A stretch of DNA of 64,000 nt from Spirodela intermedia. Lineage: Eukaryota > Streptophyta > Magnoliopsida > Alismatales > Araceae. Shown here in pieces: positions 51,001-62,030 of the stretch. Where the stretch lies: assembly GCA_902729315.2 (NCBI GenBank), contig LR746276.1:5654169-5718168 (forward strand), in the 5' to 3' direction. Position 1 is the stretch's first letter; every line of letters begins with the position of its first letter. Made by a program: the position numbers and the translations under genes. The notes below the pieces were generated by a model. The model made no database searches. It worked only from the letters and a program-made list of their open reading frames with translations, and was not told the DNA's origin.

Positions 51001-54000
51001 ACCGGTGGATTCAACAATTCTAATGCTTACGATATAAACGCCCACCATTTTTTATTCGAAAATTAGAAGCTTCATAAGAGTAGCGTCTCAACATAGAATC
51101 TGGGATGCTGAAGGGATGAAAGGACCTGTTGTTACCAAGAATCCACACTCAATGGCTCAGAAGGCTCAATAGCGATTTAAATACATGGTTTGTGTGTGAC
51201 ATTGTGAAGCAATTAGTCTCACGAATTATTAATATAAAAACATGAGAAAGGAGGACGATTCATTCAGCTTCATCTCTGATCTTATTCGTTGGCCTTAGTA
51301 AGGGTTGTGACAAGAAGAAAGATCTACAGGTGACCATAGCATCAGTCAATGAATGGGTTGATTGAAAAGTCCTCAATGAGAGCTCAAATCAGGACACTCT
51401 CAATTAGAGAGCCAGGAATGAAGAACTATGCAAAGTTGGACGTCCCAAAAAGTCACCTGTAAAGCCCTCCATTTTGTCATACAGAGGTTGGTTTATCTAC
51501 AGTCGCCCCAACAACCCAAGGGGGTTACCCAAAGGGGAACGTCCCAATACCAATACCAATATAGAGGCAGTTCAACACTGGTAAGTCCCACACCTTCACC
51601 TTGTCCAGCTTCTCTGTACCAAAAGGTAAGAAGGTGAGATCAAGAGAGAGACATGTTGATCCGAGCAACTCCAAGCATTTGTCACTCAATCAAGGCAATC
51701 TTAAATGGACCCTTCCATTGCAAGTCACGATTTCTGATGCAATACGAGTAGTCGTTCAGCTTTTTTGATTATAGTGGCCCAAAAAGAACCCTGATGGCCA
51801 GAAAATGTGGATGACTACAAATATCTTAAGATTAAAATAAATTTATGGTCAATGCATCCAAAATAGGAGGGAATAGTGCGAACAACATTTTGTATATCTA
51901 GAAACTTGAAGAATTCAATCTTAAAAACTTCCTCACACAAGAAAGCAAGTATACATTGGTTTTATAGAGAACATTTGAGCGTTTTGATGTTCATTAGATC
52001 CACTAAGAGTTTTTTGACTCGCTTTGTTCTATCTCTTGTATTAACTTCTAAGTATGCTGGTTTTCGTCCATTGCAGCAACTGCGATATCTGTTCGCTAGA
52101 GACTAAATCTGGCACTTGAAAGCATAATATGTCACATTTTTCCTCATCCAAAAGAAAAGGATGGGTGATATATGTGCACTGTCTAATAGGCACTGAACAT
52201 GGTATCCCACTCCCAATGTGAATAAACTGTTCCACAAAGTGTGATAAGTACACTACTTCTCCAATATACAAGTCTTCAGGCTACAATCACATTTGCAGAA
52301 TATGTAGCTGAATCAAAGACAGTAGGTAAGCTTTCGTTTTAAGACTTCCCATACCAATTGGGTTTGTCACCCAACGTTAGCATATTGATGAACACTTTTG
52401 TGTGACAATTAAAAATATATAGGTTTAACGTAATATATATTGATAATACCGAGGTATAAAATCGAATTTTGGCAGAGTACATCATCTACCTTTGGAAAAT
52501 CCTGGCTACATGGAGAGACTAAATTGTTCTGTAGGACAGAGTCCTCCACCCAATTGTACAAGCGATTGTATGAGCTACATATGGGCCTCCAAAGCAGTAA
52601 ACATGTGTCTGGACCACCAATGAATGTGTCTTATCGAGGAAGAAAATTTTAATTCCCTACCATGTAAAAATAGGGTAAAAAGAAAATATCGATTAATTTA
52701 GACTGACATGAAGGTCTATCAACATCGCATTGAATTGATAAACTAATACAATAAACTTAAAACATGGTTCTGCAAACTATTTGAGAAGATGAACATATAA
52801 TGGAAAAAGGAAAACAAACATGAAAAGAAAATAGAAGGGTGAAATATTTCATACCATCAGGTAAACTAGATACATTAGAAGCCAGAGCTCTCATGACTCC
52901 AGACTCGTACAATCTGGTGAATCCATCGTCCGATGTAGTTGCAACTAACAACAAAGTTTCATAACATTCCTCACAAACGAAGAGGTCTGATCTGCATATC
53001 ACATACAACTGTGAGGATACTTTAGGAACATGGAGAGACGACCTCATGAAGAACTACAAAGTAATCAGATATTTAAAAATTTATGACCTCCCTAAATCCC
53101 TTAGTTCTCTGAAGATAATGCAATTCTATGAACCTTTAGTTGGTTTCATCTGGTATTTTTCTCACCATGCACAGACTACAGAAGGCTTTGAACTGGAACA
53201 CTCTGGCACCTGTCTTATTTTTAAGAGGTGGTTCAGTGGTTGCTATATATTAAAATATTAGCGCACCTATGTGGTCTGTCAAATAGATGCAAACATAGAA
53301 GGATTGATTTTACAAGATTTTCAAATTGCGCATGATCTGACATGCACGACTAATGAACTACACATCGAAATAATAGAGTGATCAAGAATGTAAGCTTTAA
53401 CCAGTCCATGCCCTCATGGCATGAGCAGCTGACGTTTGTGAATTTTGTTGGTCAGTTTTCTAGTTTGTCGGTTTCCTACTTGGTCAGTTACCTTGACCTA
53501 TGTAGTTTCCTTTTCTTGTGGCAAGGGTAAAATTGTACATAACTAGAGATTATTTTATGATTTTAGAATCAGAAGATATTCCGATTGTTTATCCTGGTAT
53601 GATTTCCATCCGAAATTATGGCAACCCTGCGAAGAGAGGTGAACAGAACAAACAAATTAGGATGGTCTATCCATTTTAAAGAAAAGTATGTATTTAATTG
53701 TAAGGCATGTCTTGGAAGCTGAACTGGAAAGGCACTTGCCTATGACCATTAAGATTTTTCATATAATCTTGCAAGTGGAATGAAGTGACAGCTAAAGCCT
53801 TGTTTTTTAGTGCAATTCTAAAAAGCTTTGAAAGGATTTTTGGCCAACTTGCGCTGCACACGCAACCAAAAAATAAACTGACAAGTTTTCAAAAATAACT
53901 CCACCATTTATGCCAGCATGTTCATCGTCAGATCAATGGAAAACTTACGATTTGGAGAGAGTTTGCAGCAATAGAGGAACCTTTGAGATCATGTCCATTG

Positions 54001-54418
54001 AAGATGCAATTTCTGGGGCACGGCAGAATGCTGCAAGTACTGTCACAGAGAGCCTCAGGTATGCTGCCTTGTCCTCCCCTCCTTTGGTTTGAGAAGATCC
54101 CGTCCCGGTGCCTGTGAATTTTAAAAATCACAAACTAAGGATCGCAAGTACTGCCTTCTGCATGGAATCAAACAACAAGTTTTGAAAGAATGATCATGAA
54201 GCTGACGGCTAACCGGTCATCAAGAGTCGTTCAAGAAACCGAGTGCCAACAGCCTCATAAACCTTGAGAACCAATGCATTGTCGTTTGCCTGAAATAATT
54301 TAGTCACGAGCAAGAGGCCAGCAAGCTTCTGCTCGTCGCGTTCTCCTCTTAAGAGTTTCAGGCAGTCTTCCAGAGCGGCAGATGATTCCTGGCATATCAA
54401 AGAAGTACCTTGAGACAT
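41166..54418 (-). CDS. Neurochondrin family protein (armadillo-like), 15 exons
   Basis: Plant member of the neurochondrin family: alpha-helical, armadillo-type, molecular role in plants not established. Exons in order: 54418-54214, 54111-53949, 52991-52855, 50755-50652, 50547-50452, 48181-48088, 46313-46193, 46092-45899, 44525-44434, 44337-44282, 43742-43653, 43572-43473, 42685-42581, 42507-42435, 41644-41166; 2109 nt, 702 residues, all phases consistent. Diagnostic segments: LEDCLKLLRGERDEQKLAGL near the N-terminus, FVCEECYETLLLVATTSDDG, TIARQFAVLHSPLKFDALH, MWPTYVRIGVLAILQNRV, TWMKVIDGLNETT, DHGERKGDDLLAAVRIIGR, FLACDAIMNVLLN, LDGSHF and VVMMASSICSLVLDLTSEEA. In the Arabidopsis homologue I remember, the protein ends soon after the ARSL-equivalent. 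Here the frame stays open for about 107 more residues, through a GA tract read as (SL)n. The introns are large and hold copia remains. A possible earlier first exon was not found. Confidence 0.93.
41285..41321. repeat. (GA)n tract inside the last neurochondrin exon
   Basis: A pure GA run on the plus strand (CT in the transcript) read in frame as alternating Leu-Ser. It lies in the C-terminal extension of the neurochondrin frame, so its length decides whether the downstream residues stay in frame. Confidence 0.9.
41975..42048. repeat. Compound (GATA)n/(GA)n tract in neurochondrin intron 14
   Basis: GATA units (about 41979-42006) followed by a long GA run (about 42018-42048), in the intron before the last exon. 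Confidence 0.9.
42968..43284. repeat. (AT)n tract, second AT tract and (GA)n tract in neurochondrin intron 12
   Basis: An AT run at about 42970-42993, a second AT-rich stretch at about 43230-43252 and a GA run at about 43254-43283, all between exons 12 and 13. Confidence 0.85.
49040..50095 (+). mobile_element. Ty1/copia reverse transcriptase-RNase H fragment with polypurine tract and 3' LTR, in neurochondrin intron 5
   Basis: Plus-strand reading in shifting frames gives the C-terminal part of copia pol: ISQQKYVMNLF (end of RT), VLQYLKGTTEKGIMFKRNGG, then RNase H pieces with MRLYCDNK-like, HNPVQCGQTKHIKID-like and ICTPYVS-HDKLVDVLTKG-like segments (49040-49815). These are broken by stops and frameshifts. 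A polypurine tract TTGAGGGGGAGTATGAG lies at 49870-49886. The following sequence to about 50095, with repeated TTTCCTAGTT motifs and TGTATAATAG, fits a 3' LTR. No gag or integrase was seen just upstream, so the copy is 5'-truncated. It is opposite in direction to the host gene and long inactive. Confidence 0.85.
50756..52854. other. Neurochondrin intron 3, unidentified content
   Basis: A 2.1-kb intron. Between 51240 and 52650 short open frames on both strands suggest decayed inserted sequence, but I could not match any to a retroelement domain. Confidence 0.4.
53440..53600 (+). mobile_element. Possible LTR remnant in neurochondrin intron 2
   Basis: Contains TTTTCTAGTTTGT, GGTTTCCTACTTGG and GTAGTTTCC motifs resembling the TTTCCTAGTT repeats of the LTR at 49.9-50.1 kb, followed near 53597 by TGGTATGATT, which weakly resembles the copia primer site. 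Similarity was judged by eye and is weak. Confidence 0.25.
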
Positions 54419-54560
54419 TCAAGAAGAAAAAAAAGTTGCTACACAGAGATCGAGAGAGCAAGAGGGAGAGTATCACCATTTGTCAAATGTTGTGGGACTA
54501 TGTCTCCCGGAGAGACAGTGATCCTGAAAGAAAGCCTCCCTCTCAAACTCGAGGAGCGAG

Positions 54561-54860
54561 GAAACTGGACGTCGCTGCCAACCAACCTAGCCCTCGCTGA
54601 TGATAACCTCTCTCAGCGCGGTCTTCTAGCACAGACAAAGTCGCCGCTGGCATCAACAACCGACCGACCGCTTTCCTCCCTGAGAACGCTCCTTGGACGG
54701 AAAAAACTCGACGCCGCTGCCAACCAACCTAGCGATGAGAACCTCTCTCAGCGCACTCTTCTAGTACAGGGAAGGTCGCCGCCGGCATCAACAGCCGACC
54801 GATCGCTTGCCCCGCCGAGAACGCTCCGCCGTCGTCGCCGGCGTCAAGCCTCCTCTCTAC
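54561..54860. repeat. Tandem duplication (unit about 140 bp) upstream of neurochondrin
   Basis: Copy 1 is about 54562-54700 and copy 2 about 54705-54835. Both contain GCTGCCAACCAACCTAG, AACCTCTCTCAGCGC, TCTTCTAG-ACAG, AGTCGCCGC or GGTCGCCGC, GGCATCAACA-CCGACCGA and GAGAACGCTCC in order. Offset starts at 142 bp and shrinks to about 134 because copy 1 has extra bases after CCTAG. It lies 145-440 bp above the neurochondrin start, so in its promoter or 5'UTR. Confidence 0.9.
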
Positions 54861-55136
54861 ACTCGCCAAACGGGGACAGCAAACGCGCGAAAGGCTGAGG
54901 AGAGGAAGGGTCATGGACTTTATAGTCTGACAGACACCGCACGACGGTCTTCTAGTCGCGAGGGATTGTTTAACGTTAACGTGGTTCCTGGCTGAATTCA
55001 TACTTGTAGCCGCATGCTCACCAGGTGTTTGAGTTTATGACACTACTGGAACAAAACGCAGAGTACCATTATTTACAACATGATTCCAAAGAAGCTGGAA
55101 TTGTGAGACGTGCCGCTGAGTTGCTGCCCGTCGATC

Positions 55137-55558
55137 TTATGCTGAAGGAGGCGGCGGTGGCGCTTGGTAGACCAAAGACTTCACTCTGCTCGTGGCAGGG
55201 GCGGGTGGCGATGGCATTGGCTTGCTGCCCAAAGACCTTCTCATCTTCTCGCCACCTGAGAAGACGTCGAACAGCGCATAGAGGCGTTGTCTGAGGGCGA
55301 GCATGGGTAACGGAATCCGGGCTCGAGAATGAGGTCAGTCCTCTCTCAAGAATGATCATTCTTGTTCCGAAGGGCTCCCAGAGCGAAATGTAAACGGTGC
55401 AGGAGCCTGGAAGGACAAGGCTTACCTTGGGACCTTGCCGCCCCAGAGATCACCGGGAGAGCGAGGAGGAGGATGATGAAGCATAGCAGCACCGCGGTGC
55501 CAGCTTTCGCCGGGAAGCGGGCCATACTGGCAGAGGAGGCGACCGCCAAATCAGCCAT
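55137..55558 (-). CDS. Candidate small secreted proline-rich protein, 2 exons, family unknown
   Basis: Exons: 55558-55426 and 55255-55137; 252 nt, 83 residues. The N-terminus has a hydrophobic core TAVLLCFIILLLALPVISG (about residues 21-39) preceded by a basic stretch, which is a signal peptide or anchor. The mature part is short: GEKMRRSLGSKPMPSPPAPA, then SRVKSLVYQAPPPPSA. The donor AAG/GTAAGC is strong and the acceptor TCTTCTCAG/GT good, and the phase-1 join keeps the frame. A second in-frame Met at 55525 is an alternative start. If intron 1 is retained, the frame instead reads on to 55346. I do not recognise the family; the SKPMPSPPAPA segment is vaguely like IDA-type Pro/Ser motifs, but the match is too loose to name. 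It lies about 0.7 kb upstream of the neurochondrin start, same strand. Confidence 0.42.
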
Positions 55559-57965
55559 TGCAACGCCGGCGCCGCCGAAGGAGACGGAGGAGGTGGTTGG
55601 CACTGGAAGACGCAATGGAGTACAGCCCGTTGAGATATAGAACGGTAGCGAAGCAGATTTGCAGATACTAAGCGGTTTGGATGTGGTGGGTCCGCTATAC
55701 CGACAGGGTTTGGCTAGTTTAGGATCGGGTTTAAATAATAATAAAAAGAAATAAAGCAAAATATTATTAAACAAAATCTTGTGTGAATATGTGCACTATA
55801 TCATATAAAAAATGATTTAATCATTTTTTTAAAACAAATACCATCACGCATACCGGTGATCAGTAGTTTATGCTGATAACAGCAGTCACTTGACAGTGGT
55901 GGATGATGACATGATATCAATCATTTACAACAAAGTGGGGATATAACTTTGATAAACGTTTCCTAATGGAGATTATGACTAATGATTGAATTAAAATTGA
56001 GCCATTTATCATTTAAATAAATAACAAAGGGATAATGTATGTATTTTTAATAATTTTGGATTGAGTAAAATATTACCATAATATTTAATAAGGAAGGTAT
56101 ACATATTGGTTGGAATTACACCCCATTTAAATACAAATGTCAAGACATTTAAGTTTTTTGTAAATGAGACATTCACCACATGCAAATATTTCTCGCTGTT
56201 TGCAATTAATGTTGATTCTCATATTTTTGGGTTGATCTTCAATGATACAAATAGAAGAATATACGTAAAAAGAAGGACACGTAAGTCATCAGATATATAC
56301 CATTAATTGTAATGAAAAAAATGAGTGTTGATACTAGTTGATTATCACATTACACAAGAGTATTAGTTGACTTGTTTTGAAAAATTGATGTGGATGAATC
56401 TTTTGTATAAGTAGAGGCTCTTGATCTAAAGTGGATAATAGTATGAATCAAGTAAAAAAGAAAGAGAGTATTGAGATTTATTCTCAAAATAAGATTTGCT
56501 GGTGACAAAAAACTGTCAACATCAAAAGGGTCATTTTTGTGTTATTTTGATCAGTGTAGTGTTTATTGCATAAGTGGATAACTTATGCATAAAATTTTCA
56601 CATAAATTTCAGATTGATCAAAAGTATTTTAGATAACTTGCACGTAGGTAAGAATCTAAGACGTAGGCTTTAGTCATAAGAAAATGATGATACCAAAAGG
56701 AAAAGGAGTGGTGTATGAATGGCTTATTGTTTCAACCTTTATATTTTTAATGTATTATTAAACAACTCCACTATATAAAGTCTCGTATTTTAACATAAGG
56801 AGCTACCTTGTAGAATAGAGAAGTATAATAAAATATGGGTCTTGATGTTACGGTATATGATAATTATGTTGTGAAATATTATTTCATTTGAATCATAATA
56901 TTATAATATATAAAATTTATATTAGAAAGCATATGTATCAAAGTTGAGCAATAATTGAACATTTACTATATCAAGCAAAGCACATAAACATGAAATGTAT
57001 ACTAATATAAGTTAGTATGTATATTGAGAATATTAATTAATGCATGAAACCACATATCTCACAATGTGAAATTTGTAACATAATATGTTATGTTTACATG
57101 TTATTATGACATATAATTTGTATCATTAAATGATAAGAGTAATTCATGCCCCCTCAGTTCCTACACGAGCTCATTGGGCCCAATAGGGGGTTGGGTGACA
57201 ATCTTTTCATGGGAATTAAAATTGTGGTCATTTTTTGTTCCAGTCATCATAGGAAAAATGAATTGACTCTTTCAAACATAGCATAGTCTAACATTTTTTC
57301 AATAACTTGGATTTGGCTCTCAACATATTCTAATCTTTCCAAAGCTTGTCCCTTGGGTTATAGATATAACTTGAGTCATTGAACATCTAAACACCACATT
57401 CATGGCTCTAGGTAGATTGATTAGTTTTTTAGTTCTCAATTTTGAGGATTATTGTGTACGGGTTTAGCATACTTTTAATAGTATTTATTACTAACAGCCC
57501 TCTCTAGATTTGAACATTGAAAATCCTTTTTTGGGTAGACAAATGTGAATTTCAAATGCAGAAGCTTTATAATTCAACATTCCTTGTTTTCCAATGACTA
57601 AATGTTCAATATATTCTTGGTTTTATGATACTCTTCCTTTTTTGTTTTATTGTACTTGATTCATACCTCACGTTTTTTTCATGGGTTAAATCCTTTTATT
57701 GAAAGTATACAAAATGAGTTGAACAATGACATGTTATTTCAAGTTATCGTGATTTTTTTTCGTATATTATGTCAACATCATTAAAAAGTTCATATAATGA
57801 TCATAGAAAATATCAATTTTATCATTAAGTTCATTTTATCAACAAAAATCATTAATGATTGAAAATTCATCAAACAGTAAAGGACAAGACTATCATATTT
57901 TAAAAATTTGTCCTCTAAGAATTTAATTCAAAACTTAATTGACTGAAACACTTAGAGTTAATCAT
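55559..57965. other. AT-rich spacer with first long direct repeat
   Basis: No gene recognised. From about 55750 the base composition becomes strongly AT-rich and stays so to about 62.6 kb. The interval 56303-57452 is one copy of a long direct repeat, listed separately. Confidence 0.5.
56303..57452 (+). repeat. Long direct repeat, copy 1 (about 1.15 kb)
   Basis: Partner at 60903-62030. Shared landmarks in order: TGTAATGAAAAAAA, TGTTG start, GAATCAAGT-AAAAG, TTGAGATTTA, CTCAAAATAAG, AACATA-GGAGCTAC, AATATGGG-CTTGAT, AATTATGTTGTGAAATATT, GCTAATATAAGTTAGTAT-like, GATAAGAGTAATTCA, TCTAACATTTTTT, CTTGTC-CTTGGG and GCTCTAGGT. Divergence is high, with many indels. Both copies begin after an A-rich purine stretch followed by TGTTG, which could be a polypurine tract plus LTR start. 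Confidence 0.8.
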
Positions 57966-58602
57966 TGTTGATAGTGTCAGTCCATCACGGTTGACCCACT
58001 TGGGAGACATGAGAAAGAACCTCTCCTATCTCAACCATTTGGGAGATGTGAGAGAGAGCTCTCCCATCTAACTCGCTCGAGAGGCATGTGAGGAGTAAGG
58101 GGGTGGTGACACGGTAGTCACGTCGACCCTTAAGACCCGTTTGAGCGTTGTGTAGGTAGAGAACAAGGGTGGTTGCAGTTGTCACATTTGTGATGTGTGG
58201 GCTTGATTGCACGTAGATCGAGATACTTTCTTTTAGAGAGTGATTATTTTTTCCTATTTTGTATAAATAGGGCATGTTTTTTTTTTTGAGGATGATAGAT
58301 GATAATTTATCTCTTAATTGTATTATCTTTTTTTATCAACTCTATTCCTTTTCTTGATATCTTCTCTCTCTTCTATTGTAGGTGAAGTCTTTATAAAATG
58401 AGATAAGAGTCTATTGCTGACTCTCTAATGCGTGAGTCATCTCGAGGGCACTCAGACGTGGATTAGAAATGTTTGATAGAAGTTTTGTTCTCATCAAGAT
58501 TCTTGATAGCTTGGTGATTTCTCTTCTATTTGTTCTAATTGATATTCAAAAATTGAGTTTCTACTATTATTGTGATCCTATGTTTATATATTTTCTCTCA
58601 CA
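57966..58602 (+). mobile_element. Putative 5' LTR of the copia remnant
   Basis: The boundary is set by the primer site that follows at 58605: the sequence ends CTCTCACA at 58602. A possible 5' terminus TGTTGATAGT lies at 57966, which would make the LTR 637 bp. A GTATAAATAG promoter box lies at 58261-58270, in the right position for a copia LTR. It contains two or three imperfect copies of a short TTGGGAGA-TGAGA-CTCTCCTATCT unit at 57999-58090. No second copy of this LTR was found downstream. Confidence 0.55.
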
Positions 58603-58604
58603 AG

Positions 58605-60810
58605 TGGTATTAGAGCATTGATTTGGTTATTTTTGGAGTTATTATGACTTCTAAAGTGCATATTGACATTTAGAAGTTAGATAAGTCTTTTAACTTTAAT
58701 ATACAGAAGCATTGTGTGTATGATACATTATTGCAGACTGACTTGTATACAACTTTAGATAGTTCAAAGTTAGACAAGATCAATGTTGATGATTGAGAGA
58801 TAATGGAGAAGAAAGTTGGAGGTTTTATTCATACATGCCTATTTGATTGAGCTCTTTAGTAGGTCATAGATGAATACAATTCAAAGAAACATTAGAAGAA
58901 GTTGAAGAAATAATGTGCACCAAAGTTGATGATGAGTAAATTAACATTGAAGAGAAAATTATTTAGATTACACATGTTAGATGGAGATGATTTAGCATCT
59001 CATATTGATTATTTTAATTAATTATTAAATAATTTACCTCATATAGAATCTAATTTTTCTAATGAGAACAAAGTTATTATTCTACTTGTTTCTCTCTCAG
59101 ATTCATATGATCATCTTATTACGACCTTGTTGTATGATAGTATAACACCCGTTCTTGAAGATGTTATTGACTCATTGATGAAGTATTATCATCAGAAGAA
59201 AGATGTTGAGGCTTATGGTGAAGGTTTATATGTGAAGGGTGGAAGAGAACGTGGAAGGTAAAAAGAAAAAGTATCATCAGAAGATAAGAAGAGTCGGTCC
59301 AAGTCACGAAAAAATTGATTGAAAAATCAAATTTGTCACAAGTGTCATGAGAAGGGACACTTGCGAAAGGATTGTCTAAAGAACCAAAGTAATAAGACAA
59401 TATGAGGTGATTCTAGTTTGGCTAATGTTGTGAAGGTTGATGACATAGTAGATTGTGAAATCTATTCTAGACTTATTGTAGTTAAGGAGTTGTTGAATAT
59501 ATGAATTCTTGATACCAATTTTTCTTATCATATTTGTCTTAATATTGACTTATTTGACTCATACAAGAGTACAACAAGAGTTGTTTCTATGAGAAATAAT
59601 ACAACTTGTAAAGTTGTAAGTATTAGTCTAGTAAAGATTCGGATGTTTGACAAAGTGATATGAGAGCTTGAAAATGTTTATCATGTTCCAGTATTACATC
59701 AAAACTTGATTTCACTTAAAGTATTGGAGGCGAATAGATGTTGCTTCAAACGAGAGAATGAGATCTTCAAGATTATAGAAGAATCACTTGTTGGATGAAA
59801 AGAAGACATCAACGAGTGAATATCTATAAACTTGAGGGGAGTACTGTTATAGGTAGAGTTTGTGTTGTGACATTGAATGATTCTATGATTGATGATATAC
59901 TTTTATGGCACTTGAGATTGGGTTATATGAGTGAGACAAGTATGTAAAAGTTACATGTACGAGGACTACTACTTGGTGTGAGAACTTACAAATTAAATTT
60001 TTGCAAGTACTGTATCATGAGAAAATAGTGCTGGGTGACATTCAAGACAACAAAGCATAATACGAATGGTATGATTATGTTTATTCAAATGTGTGTGGTC
60101 TAGTTGATGTGAAGTCGATGAGTGGTGCTCGATATTTTCTGACCTTTGTTGATAATTTTTCTTAAAAAATTTGAATATTCTTCTTGAAGTACAAGTCTAA
60201 AGTATTTACAAAGTTTAAGATTTGGTGTGAGAATGTAGAGAATTAGACTAGGAAGAATATCAAAGTCTTGCAGATTGATAATAGTATATAATTTAAGAAT
60301 TTTGAATTTGATCAATTTTGTGATGAACATAATATTCAATGTCATTATACATAAGACTCCACAGTAAAATGATGTTGTTGAGCGGATGAATTACATGATT
60401 ATTGAGAGAGCACAATGTTTACAATTGAATGTAGACTTACTTAATAAATTTTAGGCGAAAGTTATGAGTATGACAATTTATTTAGTGAATAGATCACCAA
60501 ATTCTACTATTGATAAGAAGGTTGCTGAAGAGATATGAACTAGAAATCTTGTAGACTATTCAAATTTACATATATTTTGGATGTCTAGGATATGTTCTTA
60601 TATTTATTGATGAGAGATCGAAGTTAGATTCAATGTTGAAGAAATATATCTTCTTGGGCTATAGCACTAATGTAAAAAGATTTCGAATTTGAGATTCAAA
60701 GATGAAGAAAATTATTTTCAATAAGGATGTGATTTTTAATGAAGATCACATGTTGAAGTCTTTTTCTACAGACTATAAAGTTCAGGAATTTAATGATATT
60801 TATCACTGAA
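58605..60810 (+). mobile_element. Decayed Ty1/copia internal region: primer site, gag, integrase; RT missing
   Basis: TGGTATTAGAGC at 58605-58616 is one base off the common copia initiator-Met-tRNA primer site. The gag frame starts near 58644 (MTSKVHI...) with several stops, and the CX2CX4HX4C zinc knuckle CHKCHEKGHLRKDC lies at about 59334-59375. A GAG-pre-integrase segment LLWHLRLGYMSE follows near 59893. The integrase core has ARYFLTFVDNFS near 60130 and NRSPNSTIDKK-like further on. Homology stops near 60780, before reverse transcriptase. Many stops and frameshifts show it is non-functional. Confidence 0.88.
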
Positions 60811-60902
60811 ATTGTCTACACTTTATGTTAATTCACACATTTTGGTACAAATTGAAGAATATGTGAATATAGGAGTTCATAGTTGTAATCATATATAACA
60901 AC

Positions 60903-62030
60903 TAACTGTAATGAAAAAAAAAGGTAGTGTTGGTGTTAGTTGAGTATCATATTCTACAAGAGTGTTAGTTGTCTTATTTTTAAAAATCCAAGTCAACTAA
61001 ACTGTTGCACAAGTAGAAGCTTTTGATCCACAATAGATAACTATATGAATCAAGTCAAAAGGGACGAGATTGTTGAGATTTACTCTCAAAATAAGTTTTT
61101 TAGCAGACAAAATTGTAGAAGGTAAAATTGTAGATGGCATAAGTGAATTTCACTATGCATAATAGTTTATCATGAATTTGAGATTGGTGAGATGTGTTTT
61201 TAAGATAGTTTACACATAAGCAAAATATCTACAACATGACTTATACTCATAAGAAACTAAAGACACAAAAAGGAAATAAAGTGATATCTAAATGGCATAT
61301 TATATGACGCCTTATATTCTATTGTGCAGTTCATGATGCATCTTAACATATGAGGAGCTACGCTGTAAAATAGAGAAGTGTATTAAAATATGGGGCTTGA
61401 TATTATGGTATATAAGAATTATGTTGTGAAATATTATTTCATACGAATATTAGTATCCTAATATATAAAGTTTACATTAGGAAACATTTATTAGATAAAT
61501 ATTTGAACATTTTATCATATCAAGTAAAACACAAAACACATGAAATCTATGCTAATATAAGTTAGTATATAAAATGAAATATTAGTTAATATATGAAGCC
61601 ATACCTCAATATCCGAAATTTATAACATACTATTATACATGCCGTTATGATGTATTTTTCATTATTCAAAGATAAGAGTAATTCAGTCCTCCCCCCCACT
61701 CTTTGTTCCAACATGGCCTCATTGGAGCCTTTAGTGGGTTTCATAACTATCTTTCCACGTTTGTTAAAATTTTCATCATTTTTCGTTTCAGTCATTGTAC
61801 AATTTTTTTTTTTACTCATGTAAAAAGATTTTAGTCTAACATTTTTTAATGATTTGGGTTTTGCTCAAACGTATTCTAATATTTTAAAAGCTTGTCTCTT
61901 GGGACCCCTCAAGTCTCAAAGAGTAGAAATATAACTTTAAGCCATTGACTCATATAAACACTACATTCATTGCTCTAGGTGGACTGATGTTAAGTCATTC
62001 AGTTTTGATTCTCAGTTTTCGAGATTCTTG
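60903..62030 (+). repeat. Long direct repeat, copy 2 (about 1.13 kb)
   Basis: Diverged copy of 56303-57452 in the same orientation, 4.6 kb downstream. It starts immediately after the truncated copia integrase region, with an A9GGTAG purine run followed by TGTTGGTGTTAG. Confidence 0.8.

Noticed and set aside
51240-52650. Suspected retroelement coding remains in neurochondrin intron 3
   Set aside because: No zinc knuckle, integrase, RT or RNase H motif could be read in any frame, so not called as a mobile element.
54410-54898. 162-codon plus-strand frame near the neurochondrin start
   Set aside because: It is antisense to the promoter and composed largely of a tandem duplication; the internal repeat explains the open frame.
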